Origin: Oscillospiraceae bacterium
GTDB taxonomy: Bacteria > Bacillota > Clostridia > Oscillospirales > Ruminococcaceae
Assembly: GCA_017438745.1 (NCBI GenBank)
Contig: JAFRUS010000062.1
Coordinates: 47,683 to 111,682 of the forward strand
DNA length: 64,000 nt
Direction of reading: 5' to 3'
Positions 52,208 to 60,352 of this stretch are shown here, in pieces. How positions within the stretch are numbered: position 1 is the stretch's first letter; every line of letters begins with the position of its first letter. Under the pieces are notes generated by a model. That model had not been told where the DNA came from and searched no databases. It was given only the letters and a program-made list of their open reading frames with translations. Both the position numbers and the translations under genes were made by a program.

Positions 52208-52333
52208 AAAATAAAAAAATATTTTATAAATTTTTAATTTTTTTGTGACAAAGATCTGATGACAGGTTTTATACTATATTAGCAGCTTAAGAAAATACGC
52301 ATGAATTTCGTAACGTACAAATTTTTTCGGAAA

Positions 52334-52368
52334 CCGGGAACCTTTTTACTTTCACGTGCATCTAATTA
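52334..52368 (+). promoter_or_regulatory. ECF-type promoter driving the sigma factor operon
   Basis: CCGGGAACCTTTT, N9 (TACTTTCAC), GTGCATCTAATTA. It points at the sigma factor gene, with a leader of about 70 bases. It implies positive autoregulation. Confidence 0.75.
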
Positions 52369-52376
52369 GTGATGTA

Positions 52377-52405
52377 TTGACAGACCCTTATTTCGAATGT
52401 ACAAT
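52377..52405 (+). promoter_or_regulatory. Housekeeping promoter of the sigma factor operon
   Basis: TTGACA (52377-52382), 17 bases, TACAAT (52400-52405), just downstream of the ECF-type promoter. It would give basal expression. Confidence 0.65.
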
Positions 52406-52443
52406 AAACATATCGGATTTACGACCAGAGGGGATACTATTAT

Positions 52444-52905
52444 ATGAATTCAAAAGAACAGTTCGGTCAGCTGGTTATGAAATATAAAGACTCGCTATTC
52501 TTTACGGCAAAGTCAATACTGCGGAATGACACTGATGCGGAAGATGCCGTGTGCAGTGCGATAATGAAAGCTTTTGAAAATTTCAGTCAGCTGCGTGAAC
52601 AACAATATTTCAAATCGTGGATAACCCGTATCGTTATCAACGAAGCATACAGTATATGCAGAAAAAATAAAAATCTTCAGCCAATTGAAGAAATGACCTC
52701 GGAACCGTCCTACAGTGACTACCACGATGAAATGTGGGAGATAGTCAATACTCTTGAAGAAGAGTTCAGAACGGTAATTATAATGTTCTATTATAATGAC
52801 ATTCCGGTAAACCAGATCGCGGAATATCTTGACATCGCCCCCGGAACGGTGAAGTCAAGGCTTAACCGGGGCCGAAAAAAACTAAAGGAACTGATTACAT
52901 TATAG
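52444..52905 (+). CDS. ECF RNA polymerase sigma factor
   Basis: 153 residues, usual for a minimal ECF factor. Region 2 (FGQLVMKYKDSLFFTAKSIL ... DAEDAVCSAIMKAFENFSQL ... FKSWITRIVINEAYSICRK) binds core enzyme and the -10. Region 4 (LEEEFRTVIIMFYYNDIPV, then IAEYLDIAPGTVKSRLNRGRKKL) holds the helix-turn-helix that reads the -35. No extra sensor domain is seen. ATG follows AGAGGGG. The membrane partner gene begins 16 bases after its stop, and the product most likely binds it. Confidence 0.94.
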   Translation: MNSKEQFGQLVMKYKDSLFFTAKSILRNDTDAEDAVCSAIMKAFENFSQLREQQYFKSWITRIVINEAYSICRKNKNLQPIEEMTSEPSYSDYHDEMWEIVNTLEEEFRTVIIMFYYNDIPVNQIAEYLDIAPGTVKSRLNRGRKKLKELITL

Positions 52906-52921
52906 AAAGGTGTGAAATGTT

Positions 52922-53902
52922 ATGAGCAATGATATGCTGAAAGAAAGTATTAAAAATAAAAAGAATCTTATTCCTGATGACTATGACAGCAGGCTCAGAA
53001 CGCTTCTGGCTTCTCTTCCGGATGAACCACCTGTATCAGATCCTGAAAAAGCTGAAGTTATAACTGAGATTATAAAACGTCCTGCACGTTTCAATATTCG
53101 TCCGCTTATATCTGCTGCAGCAGTTTTTGCTGTTGCTGCTGTCGGACTATGGACCATAAGAAATGAAGTACAGAATGCCTTTGACGGAACACACGATGAA
53201 CAGCATTCATATGTAACAACAACAGTTTCACAGACTACGGCTGCAGAAACTACAGTAACAGATACAACAGAAGAACCTGAGGTGACTTCAGTTTCCTCAG
53301 AAACTGAAGCTCCTGCCGAAACAGCGGCTGATGCTGTAACTGAAAAGAATAATGACGGCAGACAGACGCCTTCTGAAGAAAGCGCACCTGCTCCTGTGAA
53401 TTCACCGGCTGTACCGGAATCGCGTGGAGCACAGGAAGGACCTGCTGCACTTCCGTCAGCAGGAGCGGATGCTCCTTCGGCAGAACCGCAGCATCCTGAC
53501 AAGCCGTCCGAACCGGCTGTGCCGTCACATCCTGCCGACCCGACTCACCCGGCAGAGCCGGCACTTCCGGCCGACCCGACTCATCCTGCAGCGCCTTCTC
53601 ATCCTGCTGAACCGGTTCAGCCGACAGAAGAACCTGAAAAGCCTGATCCTCCTTTCGCACCGTCACACCCTGCTCATCCGGGACGTGATGATGACGATGA
53701 AGATGAAGATCTGAAGAAGAAAGTTGAGGAAAAAATAAAAGAAGCCGAAGAGAAACAGCGTGAAAATCAGGAGAGGATAAAGGAAGAGCAGAGCAGAAGA
53801 GCAGAAGAACTCGAAAAGAGAAAAGAAGCTGCCGAAGCGTTTAAAAATGAAAATGCATTTGCTCCGCTCCCTCATGAGAACGAAGGAAAACTTCTCAGGT
53901 AA
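52922..53902 (+). CDS. Single-pass membrane partner, probable anti-sigma factor
   Basis: 326 residues. The N-terminal cytoplasmic part (1-58, LIPDDYDSRLRTLLASLPDE) is of the length and style seen in Clostridial anti-sigma proteins. One membrane helix (61-79) follows. The extracellular part is Thr/Ser/Glu-rich (95-185), then a Pro/His repeat region (189-253, units such as PSHPADPTHPAEP), an acidic run (255-263) and a charged helix (264-310, EEKIKEAEEKQRENQERIKE). Anti-sigma function is inferred from position (16 bases after the sigma gene) and topology, not from a recognised domain. Its charged helix resembles the secreted protein encoded divergently. Confidence 0.75.
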   Translation: MSNDMLKESIKNKKNLIPDDYDSRLRTLLASLPDEPPVSDPEKAEVITEIIKRPARFNIRPLISAAAVFAVAAVGLWTIRNEVQNAFDGTHDEQHSYVTTTVSQTTAAETTVTDTTEEPEVTSVSSETEAPAETAADAVTEKNNDGRQTPSEESAPAPVNSPAVPESRGAQEGPAALPSAGADAPSAEPQHPDKPSEPAVPSHPADPTHPAEPALPADPTHPAAPSHPAEPVQPTEEPEKPDPPFAPSHPAHPGRDDDDEDEDLKKKVEEKIKEAEEKQRENQERIKEEQSRRAEELEKRKEAAEAFKNENAFAPLPHENEGKLLR

Positions 53903-53924
53903 TACTGCGAAAATATAAACTCAG

Positions 53925-53961
53925 AAAAGGACACGTTCTGTATGTGAAACGTGTCTTTTTC
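53925..53961 (+). terminator. Terminator of the sigma factor operon
   Basis: AAAAGGACACGTT pairs with AACGTGTCTTTTT. Confidence 0.8.
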
Positions 53962-54045
53962 TTTGCTTTTACGGAGGAGAATCTGAACTTTGGACAGTTA
54001 ATGACCAGTGCAGTTATGCATGTTTAACTAAATTGCGAAATGTGG

Positions 54046-54074
54046 TTGACATGAGCAGCATCCTTTGATATACT
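54046..54074 (+). promoter_or_regulatory. Promoter of the sodium/solute symporter gene
   Basis: TTGACA (54046-54051), 17 bases, TATACT (54069-54074). In the leader GCTTTAAA...ATTAAAG pairs with CTTTAA...TTTAAAGC (54090-54134), a broken hairpin before the ribosome site. Confidence 0.75.
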
Positions 54075-54168
54075 ATTAAAGGCTCTATTGCTTTAAACCA
54101 TTAAAGTTTGACATCAGCTTTAACGATTTAAAGCGGTGACGGAAATAAATAACCAGGAGGTATATGCA

Positions 54169-55722
54169 ATGATAATTGCAATTCTGATACTCTACGTGCT
54201 GATGATGATCGGCATTGGCGTATCAACACACAGTAAAAGTTCGTCGATCGACGGATTTATTCTCGGAGGAAGAAACGTAGGCTCATGGCTTACCGCTTTC
54301 GCCTTCGGTACATCTTATTTTTCAGCGGTCGTTTTCGTAGGATATGCCGGCCAGTTCGGATGGAACTACGGTATGTCAGCTTCATGGATCGGTATAGGAA
54401 ACGCCGTTATCGGAAGCGCGCTTGCGTGGATCGTTCTCGGAAGAAGAACAAGAACTATGACAAAGCATCTTGAAGCTTCCACAATGCCTGAATTCTTCGA
54501 AAAAAGATTCAAATCAAAGGGCATCAAGACAGCAGCTGCGGTAATAATCTTTATTTTCCTTATTCCGTATACTGCATCTGTTTACAACGGCCTTTCAAGA
54601 CTCTTCTCAATGGCATTCAACATTGACTATTCAGTCTGCATCATTGCCATGGCTCTTCTTACAGCCGTTTACGTTATCCTCGGCGGATATGCAGCAACAG
54701 CTATCAACGACTTCGTTCAGGGTATCATCATGCTCGGCGGCATTATTGCTGTTATTCTTTTCGCACTCAACGAAAAGGGTGGTTTCTCATCAGTTCTCAC
54801 ACAGCTCGGTGAGATCGAAGCCGGTGTTCCGAAAAACACACTCAACTCATGCTTCGGCCCTGACCCGATCAACCTTTTCGGTGTTGTAATACTCACTTCA
54901 CTCGGTACATGGGGACTTCCTCAGATGGTTCACAAATTCTACGCTATCAAGAGCGAAGATGCGATCAAAAAGGGAACTATCATTTCCACTGTCTTCGCTG
55001 TAGTCGTAGCAGGCGGTTCATATTTCCTCGGCGGCCTCGGCCGTGTTTACTGCACAGCTGACAATACAGACGGAAGCGGCAGAACATTCATCGAAAAGCT
55101 CGCCAACGGAAAGCTCGACTTCGACGCTATCGTACCAAGCCTTCTTCAGTCGTGTCTCCCTGACATCATGATCGGTCTCGTTGTTGTGCTCGTTCTCTCA
55201 GCATCAATGTCAACACTTTCTTCACTCGTTCTCACATCAAGCTCAACAGTAACAATCGACCTTATCCGTCCTCTTACAAAGGGTAAGATGAATGAAAAGA
55301 AGGAAGTTCTCACAATGAGAGTTTTCATCGCAGTATTCCTTCTTATCTCAGTTATCATCGCGCTTAACAAGAACGCATACATCTCAACACTCATGTCCAT
55401 CTCATGGGGAGCTCTTGCCGGTGCCTTCCTTGCACCTTTCATGTACGGACTTTACAGCAAAAAGGTTACCAGAGCAGCTGTTATCGCAAGCTTCGTTTCC
55501 GGTGTAGGCATCACAGTTGTTCACATGTTCATCTTCAGCCTCGGCTTCTTCCCTGAAGCAACAAAGGCTGCAGCATCACTCAAACTCAACATGGCATCAC
55601 CTATCAACGCCGGTGCTATCGCAATGATCGCAGGTCTTATCATCGTTCCGATAGTAAGCAGCTTCACAAAGAATTCAGATCAGGCTGAACTTGACAAGGC
55701 TTTTGAATGCTATAACAAGTGA
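54169..55722 (+). CDS. Sodium/solute symporter (SSS family)
   Basis: 517 residues from ATG 54169 with the strong ribosome site CCAGGAGG; a longer reading from 54136 is less likely. About 13 membrane helices. Family signs: SSSIDGFILGGRNVGSWLTA at the start, GGYAATAINDFVQGIIM, and LVVVLVLSASMSTLSSLVLTSS (split here as LVLSASMSTLSSLVL). The family couples sodium to uptake of sugars, amino acids such as proline, or vitamins; the substrate is not fixed. Codon use is strongly biased (CTC, TCA, ACA), like thrS, which points to high expression. Confidence 0.92.
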   Translation: MIIAILILYVLMMIGIGVSTHSKSSSIDGFILGGRNVGSWLTAFAFGTSYFSAVVFVGYAGQFGWNYGMSASWIGIGNAVIGSALAWIVLGRRTRTMTKHLEASTMPEFFEKRFKSKGIKTAAAVIIFIFLIPYTASVYNGLSRLFSMAFNIDYSVCIIAMALLTAVYVILGGYAATAINDFVQGIIMLGGIIAVILFALNEKGGFSSVLTQLGEIEAGVPKNTLNSCFGPDPINLFGVVILTSLGTWGLPQMVHKFYAIKSEDAIKKGTIISTVFAVVVAGGSYFLGGLGRVYCTADNTDGSGRTFIEKLANGKLDFDAIVPSLLQSCLPDIMIGLVVVLVLSASMSTLSSLVLTSSSTVTIDLIRPLTKGKMNEKKEVLTMRVFIAVFLLISVIIALNKNAYISTLMSISWGALAGAFLAPFMYGLYSKKVTRAAVIASFVSGVGITVVHMFIFSLGFFPEATKAAASLKLNMASPINAGAIAMIAGLIIVPIVSSFTKNSDQAELDKAFECYNK

Positions 55723-55774
55723 TCACGAAAAAACTGATCAGTGACTTCTGATACAGATTTACTTTATACAAAAC

Positions 55775-55807
55775 GGGGTCGTTCATATCCGGAACGGCCC
55801 TTTTTTT
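55775..55807 (+). terminator. Terminator of the symporter gene
   Basis: GGGTCGTTC pairs with GAACGGCCC (one G-T pair), followed by seven T. Confidence 0.75.
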
Positions 55808-55877
55808 ATCAGCTTTTACTGTATTTTTATATATAAACACGCAAAAGCATTTCATAAAATATGTACATTCAGTACTG

Positions 55878-55906
55878 TTGAAACAGTGCGTTTTGTATGG
55901 TATAAT
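55878..55906 (+). promoter_or_regulatory. Promoter of fhs-tsaE-tsaB
   Basis: TTGAAA (55878-55883), 17 bases, TATAAT (55901-55906). The start near 55913 lies just before the composite repeat, so the repeat is in the leader. Confidence 0.72.
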
Positions 55907-55923
55907 TAATTATATAGCACAAA

Positions 55924-56013
55924 ACGCTGATTTATTCAAAAATCAGCGTGGGGACCGGGGCGAAGCCACGGAATCTATCCCCATCCACAGATCCGGCGAA
56001 GCCGGATCTGTGG
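55924..56013. repeat. Composite three-hairpin repeat, copy B
   Basis: Module 1 ACGCTGATTTAT and complement (55924-55949), module 2 CCGGGGCGAAGCCACGG (55955-55971), module 3 with arms CCACAGATCCGGC and GCCGGATCTGTGG (55985-56013). The middle of module 3 reads GCGAAGC. Confidence 0.9.
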
Positions 56014-56064
56014 CTTGATCTTTTTTCAGAAAATAATATTCTTAAGGTGAAAGGGAAAGAATTG

Positions 56065-57747
56065 ATGTTGACTGATATCGAAATCGCTCAGGGAGCAAAA
56101 ATGAAAAAAATCACAGAGATCGCGGCCGGACTTGGCATCAGTGATGATGAACTTGAACAGTACGGTCAGTACAAGGCTAAGCTTTCAGAATCGATCTACA
56201 AGAAGCACGAAAACGATCCTGACGGCAGGTTGATCCTCGTTACTGCTATCAATCCGACACCTGCAGGTGAAGGAAAGACCACAGTAAGTGTAGGCCTTGC
56301 ACAGGCGATGGCGAAAACAGGCAGAAAAGCTATGCTTGCACTCCGCGAACCTTCACTTGGTCCTGTATTCGGTATCAAGGGCGGTGCAGCCGGCGGCGGA
56401 TATTCACAGGTAGTACCTATGGAGGACATCAACCTTCACTTTACCGGTGACATGCACGCTATCACAGCAGCCAATAACCTTATCAGCGCTATGATCGATA
56501 ATCATATTCATCAGGGAAATGAACTGAAGATCGACTGCAGAAGGATAATCTTCAAGCGCTGCCTCGACATGAACGACAGAGCTCTCAGAAATACAGTTGT
56601 CGGACTCGGCGGAAAGATCAACGGTTTCCCTCGTGAAGATGGTTTCCAGATCACTGTTGCTTCTGAAGTTATGGCAATTCTCTGCCTCGCATCTTCGCTC
56701 GATGACCTTAAGAAAAGAATAGGAAATATACTCGTTGCATATGACCTCGACGGAAATCCGGTTTTTGCACGTCAGCTCGGCGTTCAGGGTGCAGCAACTG
56801 CGCTTCTCAAAGATGCACTTAAGCCTAACCTCGTTCAGACACTTGAAAACAATCCTGTTTTCATCCACGGCGGTCCTTTTGCTAACATCGCTCACGGATG
56901 CAATTCGATACGTGCTACAAAGCTTGCCTTAAAGCTCGGTGACTACTGCATTACTGAAGCAGGATTCGGTTCTGATCTCGGCGCTGAAAAGTTCTTTGAC
57001 ATCAAGTGCCGTTTTGCCGGAATAAAGCCGTCATGCGTTGTAATGGTCGCAACTATCCGCGCTCTCAAGTACAACGGCGGAGTACCTAAGACAGAACTTA
57101 CAGCTGAAAATGTTGAAGCTCTGAAAAAGGGTATCGTAAACTTAAAAACTCACATTGAAAACATGAAGAAGTTCGGCGTTCCTGTTGTTGTTGCCATCAA
57201 CCGTTTCCACACAGACACTGACGCTGAAATAGCTGTTATAGAAGAAGTATGCCGCGAAATGAACGTAGAAGTATCTCTCACTGAGATCTTCGCAAAGGGC
57301 GGCGAAGGCGGAAAGGATCTTGCCGATAAGGTTTGCAGCACTATCGAAAAGGCTGAAAAGAACGGTGAGATAAACTTTGCACCTATTTATGATGAAAAGC
57401 TTCCTGTCAAGGAAAAGCTTGATATCATCGCACGTGAGATCTACCGTGCAGACGGTGTTATCTTTACTGCACAGGCAGAAAAATCTCTCAAGGAGATCGA
57501 AAAGCTTGGATTTGCAGACATTCCGGTGTGCGTAGCCAAGACACAGTATTCACTTTCAGATGATCCGGCTCTCCTTGGGAAACCGGAAAACTTTAAGATC
57601 ACAGTTCGTGACATTAAGGTGTCAGCAGGTGCAGGATTTATCGTTGCCTACACAGGCGACATCATGACTATGCCGGGACTCCCTAAGCAGCCGGCAGCAC
57701 TGAGGATCGACTGCGACAACGACGGAAACATTACAGGACTTTTCTGA
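56065..57747 (+). CDS. fhs: Formate-tetrahydrofolate ligase
   Basis: 560 residues from ATG 56065, the family's normal length. An in-frame start at 55948 would translate the hairpin repeat and is rejected. P-loop [13 protein letters not shown], then [35 protein letters not shown] and the C-terminal [19 protein letters not shown]. It uses ATP to join formate to tetrahydrofolate for one-carbon metabolism (and the Wood-Ljungdahl branch in acetogens). Followed after one base by tsaE. Confidence 0.97.
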   Translation: MLTDIEIAQGAKMKKITEIAAGLGISDDELEQYGQYKAKLSESIYKKHENDPDGRLILVTAINPTPAGEGKTTVSVGLAQAMAKTGRKAMLALREPSLGPVFGIKGGAAGGGYSQVVPMEDINLHFTGDMHAITAANNLISAMIDNHIHQGNELKIDCRRIIFKRCLDMNDRALRNTVVGLGGKINGFPREDGFQITVASEVMAILCLASSLDDLKKRIGNILVAYDLDGNPVFARQLGVQGAATALLKDALKPNLVQTLENNPVFIHGGPFANIAHGCNSIRATKLALKLGDYCITEAGFGSDLGAEKFFDIKCRFAGIKPSCVVMVATIRALKYNGGVPKTELTAENVEALKKGIVNLKTHIENMKKFGVPVVVAINRFHTDTDAEIAVIEEVCREMNVEVSLTEIFAKGGEGGKDLADKVCSTIEKAEKNGEINFAPIYDEKLPVKEKLDIIAREIYRADGVIFTAQAEKSLKEIEKLGFADIPVCVAKTQYSLSDDPALLGKPENFKITVRDIKVSAGAGFIVAYTGDIMTMPGLPKQPAALRIDCDNDGNITGLF

Positions 57748-57748
57748 T

Positions 57749-58189
57749 ATGATAAAGTTTGAAACTCATTCTCCGGAGGAGACTATAGAGCTTGCTTCGA
57801 AAATAGGTGCTCTTCTCCGTCCGGGAGATATAATAGCCTTTAAGGGCGGGCTCGGTGCAGGAAAGACTACTTTCACAAGAGGACTTGCGATCGGTGCAGG
57901 TCTTGACGATGAAGTTGCTTCTCCTACTTTTGCCCTAGTAAACGAATATCACGGTGCTCTCGATATTTATCATTTTGATATGTACCGTATCGAAGGCCCT
58001 GATGATCTTGAAACTACAGGATTTTTCGATTACCCGATGGAAGACAGCGTTTTCGTTATCGAGTGGTCGGAAAACATCATCGATGCACTTCCTGAAAAGC
58101 TTATTTCGATCGAGATAATACGCACCGGTGACGAGTCACGCGAAATAATCATCGAAGGAGACGATCGGTTTGCAGATATTAGGAATTGA
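57749..58189 (+). CDS. tsaE: TsaE, tRNA threonylcarbamoyladenosine ATPase subunit
   Basis: 146 residues. Walker A GGLGAGKTTF, then VASPTFALVNEYHG, and the Walker B-like IYHFDMYRIEG. It binds TsaB/TsaD and supports t6A37 formation in ANN-decoding tRNAs. It starts one base after the fhs stop, overlaps tsaB by 20 bases, and is part of one operon. Confidence 0.95.
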   Translation: MIKFETHSPEETIELASKIGALLRPGDIIAFKGGLGAGKTTFTRGLAIGAGLDDEVASPTFALVNEYHGALDIYHFDMYRIEGPDDLETTGFFDYPMEDSVFVIEWSENIIDALPEKLISIEIIRTGDESREIIIEGDDRFADIRN

Positions 58190-58850
58190 CACATCGGGAA
58201 AGAACGCTTCAGTTGCCGTATGGAATGACGGTGAACTCAGAGCTCAGTATTTCGTGCAGACCAGAATGACTCACTCACAGGTGATACTTCCGCTGTGTGA
58301 GAAAATGCTTGCAGATCTCGGAATCGGTGTAAAGGATATCGACAGATTTGCCGTTGCAGCTGGTCCGGGTTCCTACACAGGACTCAGAATAGGTATTTCA
58401 GCTGTCAAGGCACTCGCCTTTGGGCTCGGTAAAAAGTGTAACGGTATTTCAACGCTTGAAGCTATCGCCTATAATTTTGCAGGTGCAGCTGACTGCTATG
58501 TATGTTCGGTTATGAAAGCGAGACTTGACATACTTTACTGCGCTGTTTTCAGAGTTAGCGGAAATGAAGTATCCTGCGTTATGGAAGATACCATGATGAC
58601 AAAGGCTGAACTTTCCGAAAAACTAAAGGCTTTTGAAGGAAAGATAATAGTCGCAGGTGATGCCGCATCTGATTTTGTATCATCCGTTTCCGATAAACAT
58701 ATAGTTCTCGCTCCGGCACATCTGAGAAGCCAGCTTGCTTCAGGAATATGCATGAGTGCAGCGGATAAGGAAGGCCAAGATCCTGATGAGATCGATGCAC
58801 TTTATATGCAGATCACAAAGGCTGAAAAGGATCTGCTTGAAAAAGGCTAA
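58170..58850 (+). CDS. tsaB: TsaB, tRNA threonylcarbamoyladenosine complex subunit
   Basis: 226 residues from a TTG start at 58170, with AAGGAG nine bases upstream inside tsaE. ASKHA fold marks: ILGIDTSGKNASVAVW, then AAGPGSYTGLRIGISAVKAL. It is the dimerising partner of TsaD (not encoded here) and helps make t6A37. The stop is followed at once by GGAAACGCTGATTT, the start of composite repeat copy C. Confidence 0.94.
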   Translation: MQILGIDTSGKNASVAVWNDGELRAQYFVQTRMTHSQVILPLCEKMLADLGIGVKDIDRFAVAAGPGSYTGLRIGISAVKALAFGLGKKCNGISTLEAIAYNFAGAADCYVCSVMKARLDILYCAVFRVSGNEVSCVMEDTMMTKAELSEKLKAFEGKIIVAGDAASDFVSSVSDKHIVLAPAHLRSQLASGICMSAADKEGQDPDEIDALYMQITKAEKDLLEKG

Positions 58851-58854
58851 GGAA

Positions 58855-58941
58855 ACGCTGATTTATTCATAAATCAGCGTGGGGGAACGGGGCGAAGCCC
58901 CGCGTACCCTCCTCCGGCAATCCGGCGCAGCCGGATTGCCG
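58855..58941. repeat. Composite three-hairpin repeat, copy C
   Basis: Module 1 ACGCTGATTTAT and complement (58855-58880), module 2 CGGGGCGAAGCCCCG (58888-58902), module 3 with arms CGGCAATCCGGC and GCCGGATTGCCG (58915-58941). It lies after tsaB and before the rpiB promoter. Confidence 0.9.
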
Positions 58942-58971
58942 ACTGAATCAGAGCTTTTCTGAAAAAAGTTG

Positions 58972-59000
58972 TTGATTTTTTATAGAATTAGTGCTATAAT
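58972..59000 (+). promoter_or_regulatory. Promoter of rpiB
   Basis: TTGATT (58972-58977), 17 bases, TATAAT (58995-59000). Confidence 0.7.
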
Positions 59001-59083
59001 TTAATCATATTTTCTATTGTCCGCAGTTTACAGCCAGGCTGTATCTGGGGACGTATATTTTTTATGAAAACGGAGGAACTACG

Positions 59084-59521
59084 ATGATAGCAATAGGATG
59101 CGATCATGCAGCTGTAGATCTTAAAAATGAGATAGTTAATTTTCTTAAGGAAAAGAACATAGATGTTACTGACTGCGGCATACAGGCCGGAGAAAAATGT
59201 GATTATCCTGATATGGCTGAAAAGGTATGCGGAATGATCACTTCAGGCAAGGCAGAAAAGGGAATTTTAGTGTGTGGCACAGGTATCGGAATGTCGATAG
59301 CAGCAAATAAGATAAAGGGCATCCGTGCAGCATGCTGTTCAGATCATTTCTCTGCTAAGTACACAAGACTCCATAACGATGCAAACGTACTCTGCATGGG
59401 TGCGAGAGTTATCGGACCTGGTCTTGCGCTTGAACTTACAGATCTTTTCATAAACACTGAGTTTGAAGGCGGCCGTCATCAGAGACGAGTTGACCTTATA
59501 ACAAAGCTCGAAGAAAAGTAA
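59084..59521 (+). CDS. rpiB: Ribose-5-phosphate isomerase B
   Basis: 145 residues, full length. Family motifs MIAIGCDHAAVDLKN at the start, GILVCGTGIGMSIAANK with the catalytic Cys, and the phosphate-binding FEGGRHQRRVD. It interconverts ribose-5-phosphate and ribulose-5-phosphate. ATG follows CGGAGG. The upp gene follows after 87 bases; a short ACAGTC/GACTGT hairpin (59549-59566) lies in the gap. Confidence 0.96.
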   Translation: MIAIGCDHAAVDLKNEIVNFLKEKNIDVTDCGIQAGEKCDYPDMAEKVCGMITSGKAEKGILVCGTGIGMSIAANKIKGIRAACCSDHFSAKYTRLHNDANVLCMGARVIGPGLALELTDLFINTEFEGGRHQRRVDLITKLEEK

Positions 59522-59608
59522 TTTTCACTATTTTATCAAAAGAATATTTACAGTCTTTCACGACTGTCTGATAAACTAAATTCTAAATACAAAGGAGGAA
59601 AAGCTGCC

Positions 59609-60241
59609 ATGTATAAAAACGTAAAAATAATCGAACATCCACTTGTACAGCACAAACTTTCACTTCTCAGAGACAAAACTACAGGTTCCAAGGAATTCAG
59701 GGAACTCATTGCGGAAACTGCAACACTTATGTGTTACGAAGCTACAAGAGATCTTCCTCTTAAGGAAGTTGAGATCTCAACTCCTCTTGCAACATCAAAG
59801 TCAAAGATAATCTCAGGACGTAAGCTCGCCTTCATCCCGATTCTCAGAGCAGGTCTCGGAATGGCTGAAGGTGCTATGTCTCTCGTTCCTGCAGCCAAGA
59901 TAGGTCACATAGGTACATTCCGTAATCCGGAAACACTTGAATCTGTTCTTTACTACAGCAAGCTTCCGGAAGATATCAACGAACGTGATGCGATCATTCT
60001 TGATCCTATGCTTGCAACAGGTGCTTCAGCGTGCGTAGCGATAGACGAACTTAAGAAGAAGGATGCAAAGAGCATAAAGCTTATGTGTATCATCGCTTCA
60101 CCGGAAGGACTTGAAAAGGTAGCAACACTTCACCCTGAAGTTGAGATCTACTGCTGTGCAGTGGACGAGCGCCTTGATGAACACAAGTACATCATTCCTG
60201 GTCTCGGCGACGCAGGCGACCGTATTTTCGGTACAAGATGA
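59609..60241 (+). CDS. upp: Uracil phosphoribosyltransferase
   Basis: 210 residues, full length. The PRPP-binding loop [19 protein letters not shown] and the uracil-binding C-terminus [15 protein letters not shown] are present. It salvages uracil to UMP using PRPP. ATG follows AAAGGAGGAAAAG. Downstream of rpiB, which feeds ribose-5-phosphate, the source of PRPP. Confidence 0.97.
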   Translation: MYKNVKIIEHPLVQHKLSLLRDKTTGSKEFRELIAETATLMCYEATRDLPLKEVEISTPLATSKSKIISGRKLAFIPILRAGLGMAEGAMSLVPAAKIGHIGTFRNPETLESVLYYSKLPEDINERDAIILDPMLATGASACVAIDELKKKDAKSIKLMCIIASPEGLEKVATLHPEVEIYCCAVDERLDEHKYIIPGLGDAGDRIFGTR

Positions 60242-60261
60242 TCATAAACCAGTAAATGCAG

Positions 60262-60296
60262 AACGTTCGGCAGACCCATGTCCGCCGGACGTTTTT
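60262..60296 (+). terminator. Terminator of upp
   Basis: AACGTTCGGC pairs with GCCGGACGTT, followed by TTT. After it the AAACGAAAAA/TTTTTCGTTT palindrome (60305-60331) is a third member of the TAGTAAACG repeat group. Confidence 0.75.
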
Positions 60297-60352
60297 GATT
60301 ATAGCAAACGAAAAAACAGATTTTTCGTTTGTTTAAAAAAGGAGAGAAAAAT

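Noticed and set aside
55948..56064. N-terminal extension of fhs by 39 residues
   Set aside because: It translates the hairpin repeat and has no ribosome site. The start at 56065 gives the usual family length.
35371..58941. CRISPR array
   Set aside because: The similar units are kilobases apart, are palindromic, and have no regular spacers or cas genes.
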